Source of the DNA: Deltaproteobacteria bacterium
GTDB lineage: Bacteria; Desulfobacterota; Desulfobacteria; Desulfobacterales; ETH-SRB1
Length of the DNA stretch: 6,278 bases
Direction of reading: 5' to 3'
NCBI GenBank assembly: GCA_003647525.1
Contig: QMMZ01000130.1
Location: 1-6,278 of the forward strand
Shown: positions 5,950 to 6,278 of the stretch, piece by piece
Position numbering within the stretch: the first letter of the stretch is position 1
How the letters are laid out: every line of letters starts with the position of its first letter
Translations under genes and position numbers: made by a program
Notes under the pieces: model-generated
The model's database searches: none
What the model was told of the DNA's origin: nothing
Seen by the model: the letters and a program-made list of their open reading frames with translations, nothing else

Positions 5950-5994
5950 AGCTCTATTTATATCATTATCAAATTAATACAATTCGAATTTATT

Positions 5995-6278
5995 TTAATC
6001 ATTGAGGGCTCCATTATCTAACCACACCTTTATTTTTGTCAAATCGCAATCATTCAATTGAGGGCGATCTTTTGGCATAGGCGAATACCCAGATTCATGG
6101 TTTACACTGCCCCAAAGCCGGCCATCATCTGCAATGTTTTTCAGATCATCATAGTTGTCGGTAATAACATTCCCAGAAGGAGCAGTCTCACCATGACAAA
6201 AGTTGCAACTGCTACTCATGATTGGAGCAATGGTTTGCGAATAAGTAACATTCAGTGTATCGCATGGCACAGACTGAG
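5995..6278 (-). CDS. Small monohaem c-type cytochrome domain protein (5' truncated)
   Basis: The coding frame runs off the right edge of the window: the codons before the GTG at 6268-6270 stay open (Q-S), so that GTG is not the true start. The visible 94 residues begin near V-P-C-D-T-L-N-V-T-Y-S. They carry a single haem c site, C-N-F-C-H-G, then a GYSPMPKDRPQL segment whose Met is the likely sixth haem ligand, and end with LNDCDLTKIKVWLDNGALN. This pattern is typical of small Bacteroidota cytochrome domains, often lipoproteins; the two extra Cys (PCD and NDC) may form a disulfide. The missing N-terminus should hold a signal or lipobox. It is the first visible gene of an operon with the DUF5777 barrel, and it is expected to transfer electrons in the periplasm or at the outer membrane. 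Confidence 0.85.
   Translation of the reverse strand, partial: QSVPCDTLNVTYSQTIAPIMSSSCNFCHGETAPSGNVITDNYDDLKNIADDGRLWGSVNHESGYSPMPKDRPQLNDCDLTKIKVWLDNGALND

Noticed and set aside
5970..5977. Internal promoter between the cytochrome and DUF5777 genes
   Set aside because: The minus-strand TTAATTTG is one mismatch from the -7 box but lies only about 21 bp from the ATG with no -33 partner, in a very AT-rich gap. The AATTCGAATT palindrome at 5981-5990 is also too short to interpret.
6268..6270. GTG at 6270 as the start of the cytochrome gene
   Set aside because: The frame continues to the window edge and a start here would leave the cytochrome without an export signal, which haem c attachment requires.

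Overview
The window looks like a low-GC Bacteroidota chromosome segment. The first gene ends in a type IX secretion (T9SS) type A sorting domain, which is essentially confined to that phylum. Several exported proteins have signal peptides ending in the A-Q cleavage signature common there, ribosome binding sites are weak, and the best promoter matches fit the Bacteroidota TAnnTTTG -7 box. I cannot assign a genus; an anaerobic or facultative marine or gut-type Bacteroidia or a Flavobacteriia member would fit. No mobile element, tRNA, rRNA or CRISPR was seen. Coding density is high and no gene-free stretch exceeds 172 bp.

The plus-strand half (1-1662) starts inside a secreted Reeler-like protein that carries a CxxCH motif and a T9SS C-terminal domain. 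A YceI-family periplasmic protein follows 12 bp later. After a 172-bp spacer holding a long, uncapped stem-loop comes a small two-helix DUF2892 (YgaP-like) membrane protein, closed by a very clear intrinsic terminator at 1686-1719.

The minus-strand half (6278 down to 1722) consists of three apparent two-gene operons. The first is a truncated monohaem c-type cytochrome followed by a DUF5777 beta-barrel protein. The second is a RIC/YtfE-like hemerythrin di-iron protein followed, one base after its stop, by a LuxR/NarL-type regulator whose receiver domain has lost its phosphorylation residues; an intrinsic terminator lies just beyond it. The third is an OprP/OprO-type outer-membrane porin followed 11 bp later by an exported FMN-binding protein with a covalent flavinylation motif (D-x-x-S-G-A-T). 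The two halves converge between 1662 and 1722.

The common theme is extracytoplasmic redox chemistry: two CxxCH proteins, a flavinylated protein, a YceI lipocalin-like carrier and two outer-membrane barrels. These are served by a probable non-phosphorylated regulatory pair with a di-iron, NO/O2-reactive protein as its partner. The most testable new idea is that the hemerythrin protein and the degenerate-receiver LuxR protein form a sensor-regulator unit. A 27-bp near-perfect dyad over the predicted promoter of the next operon (porin-FMN protein) is a candidate target. This linkage is inference; each family assignment rests on sequence features given in the entries.
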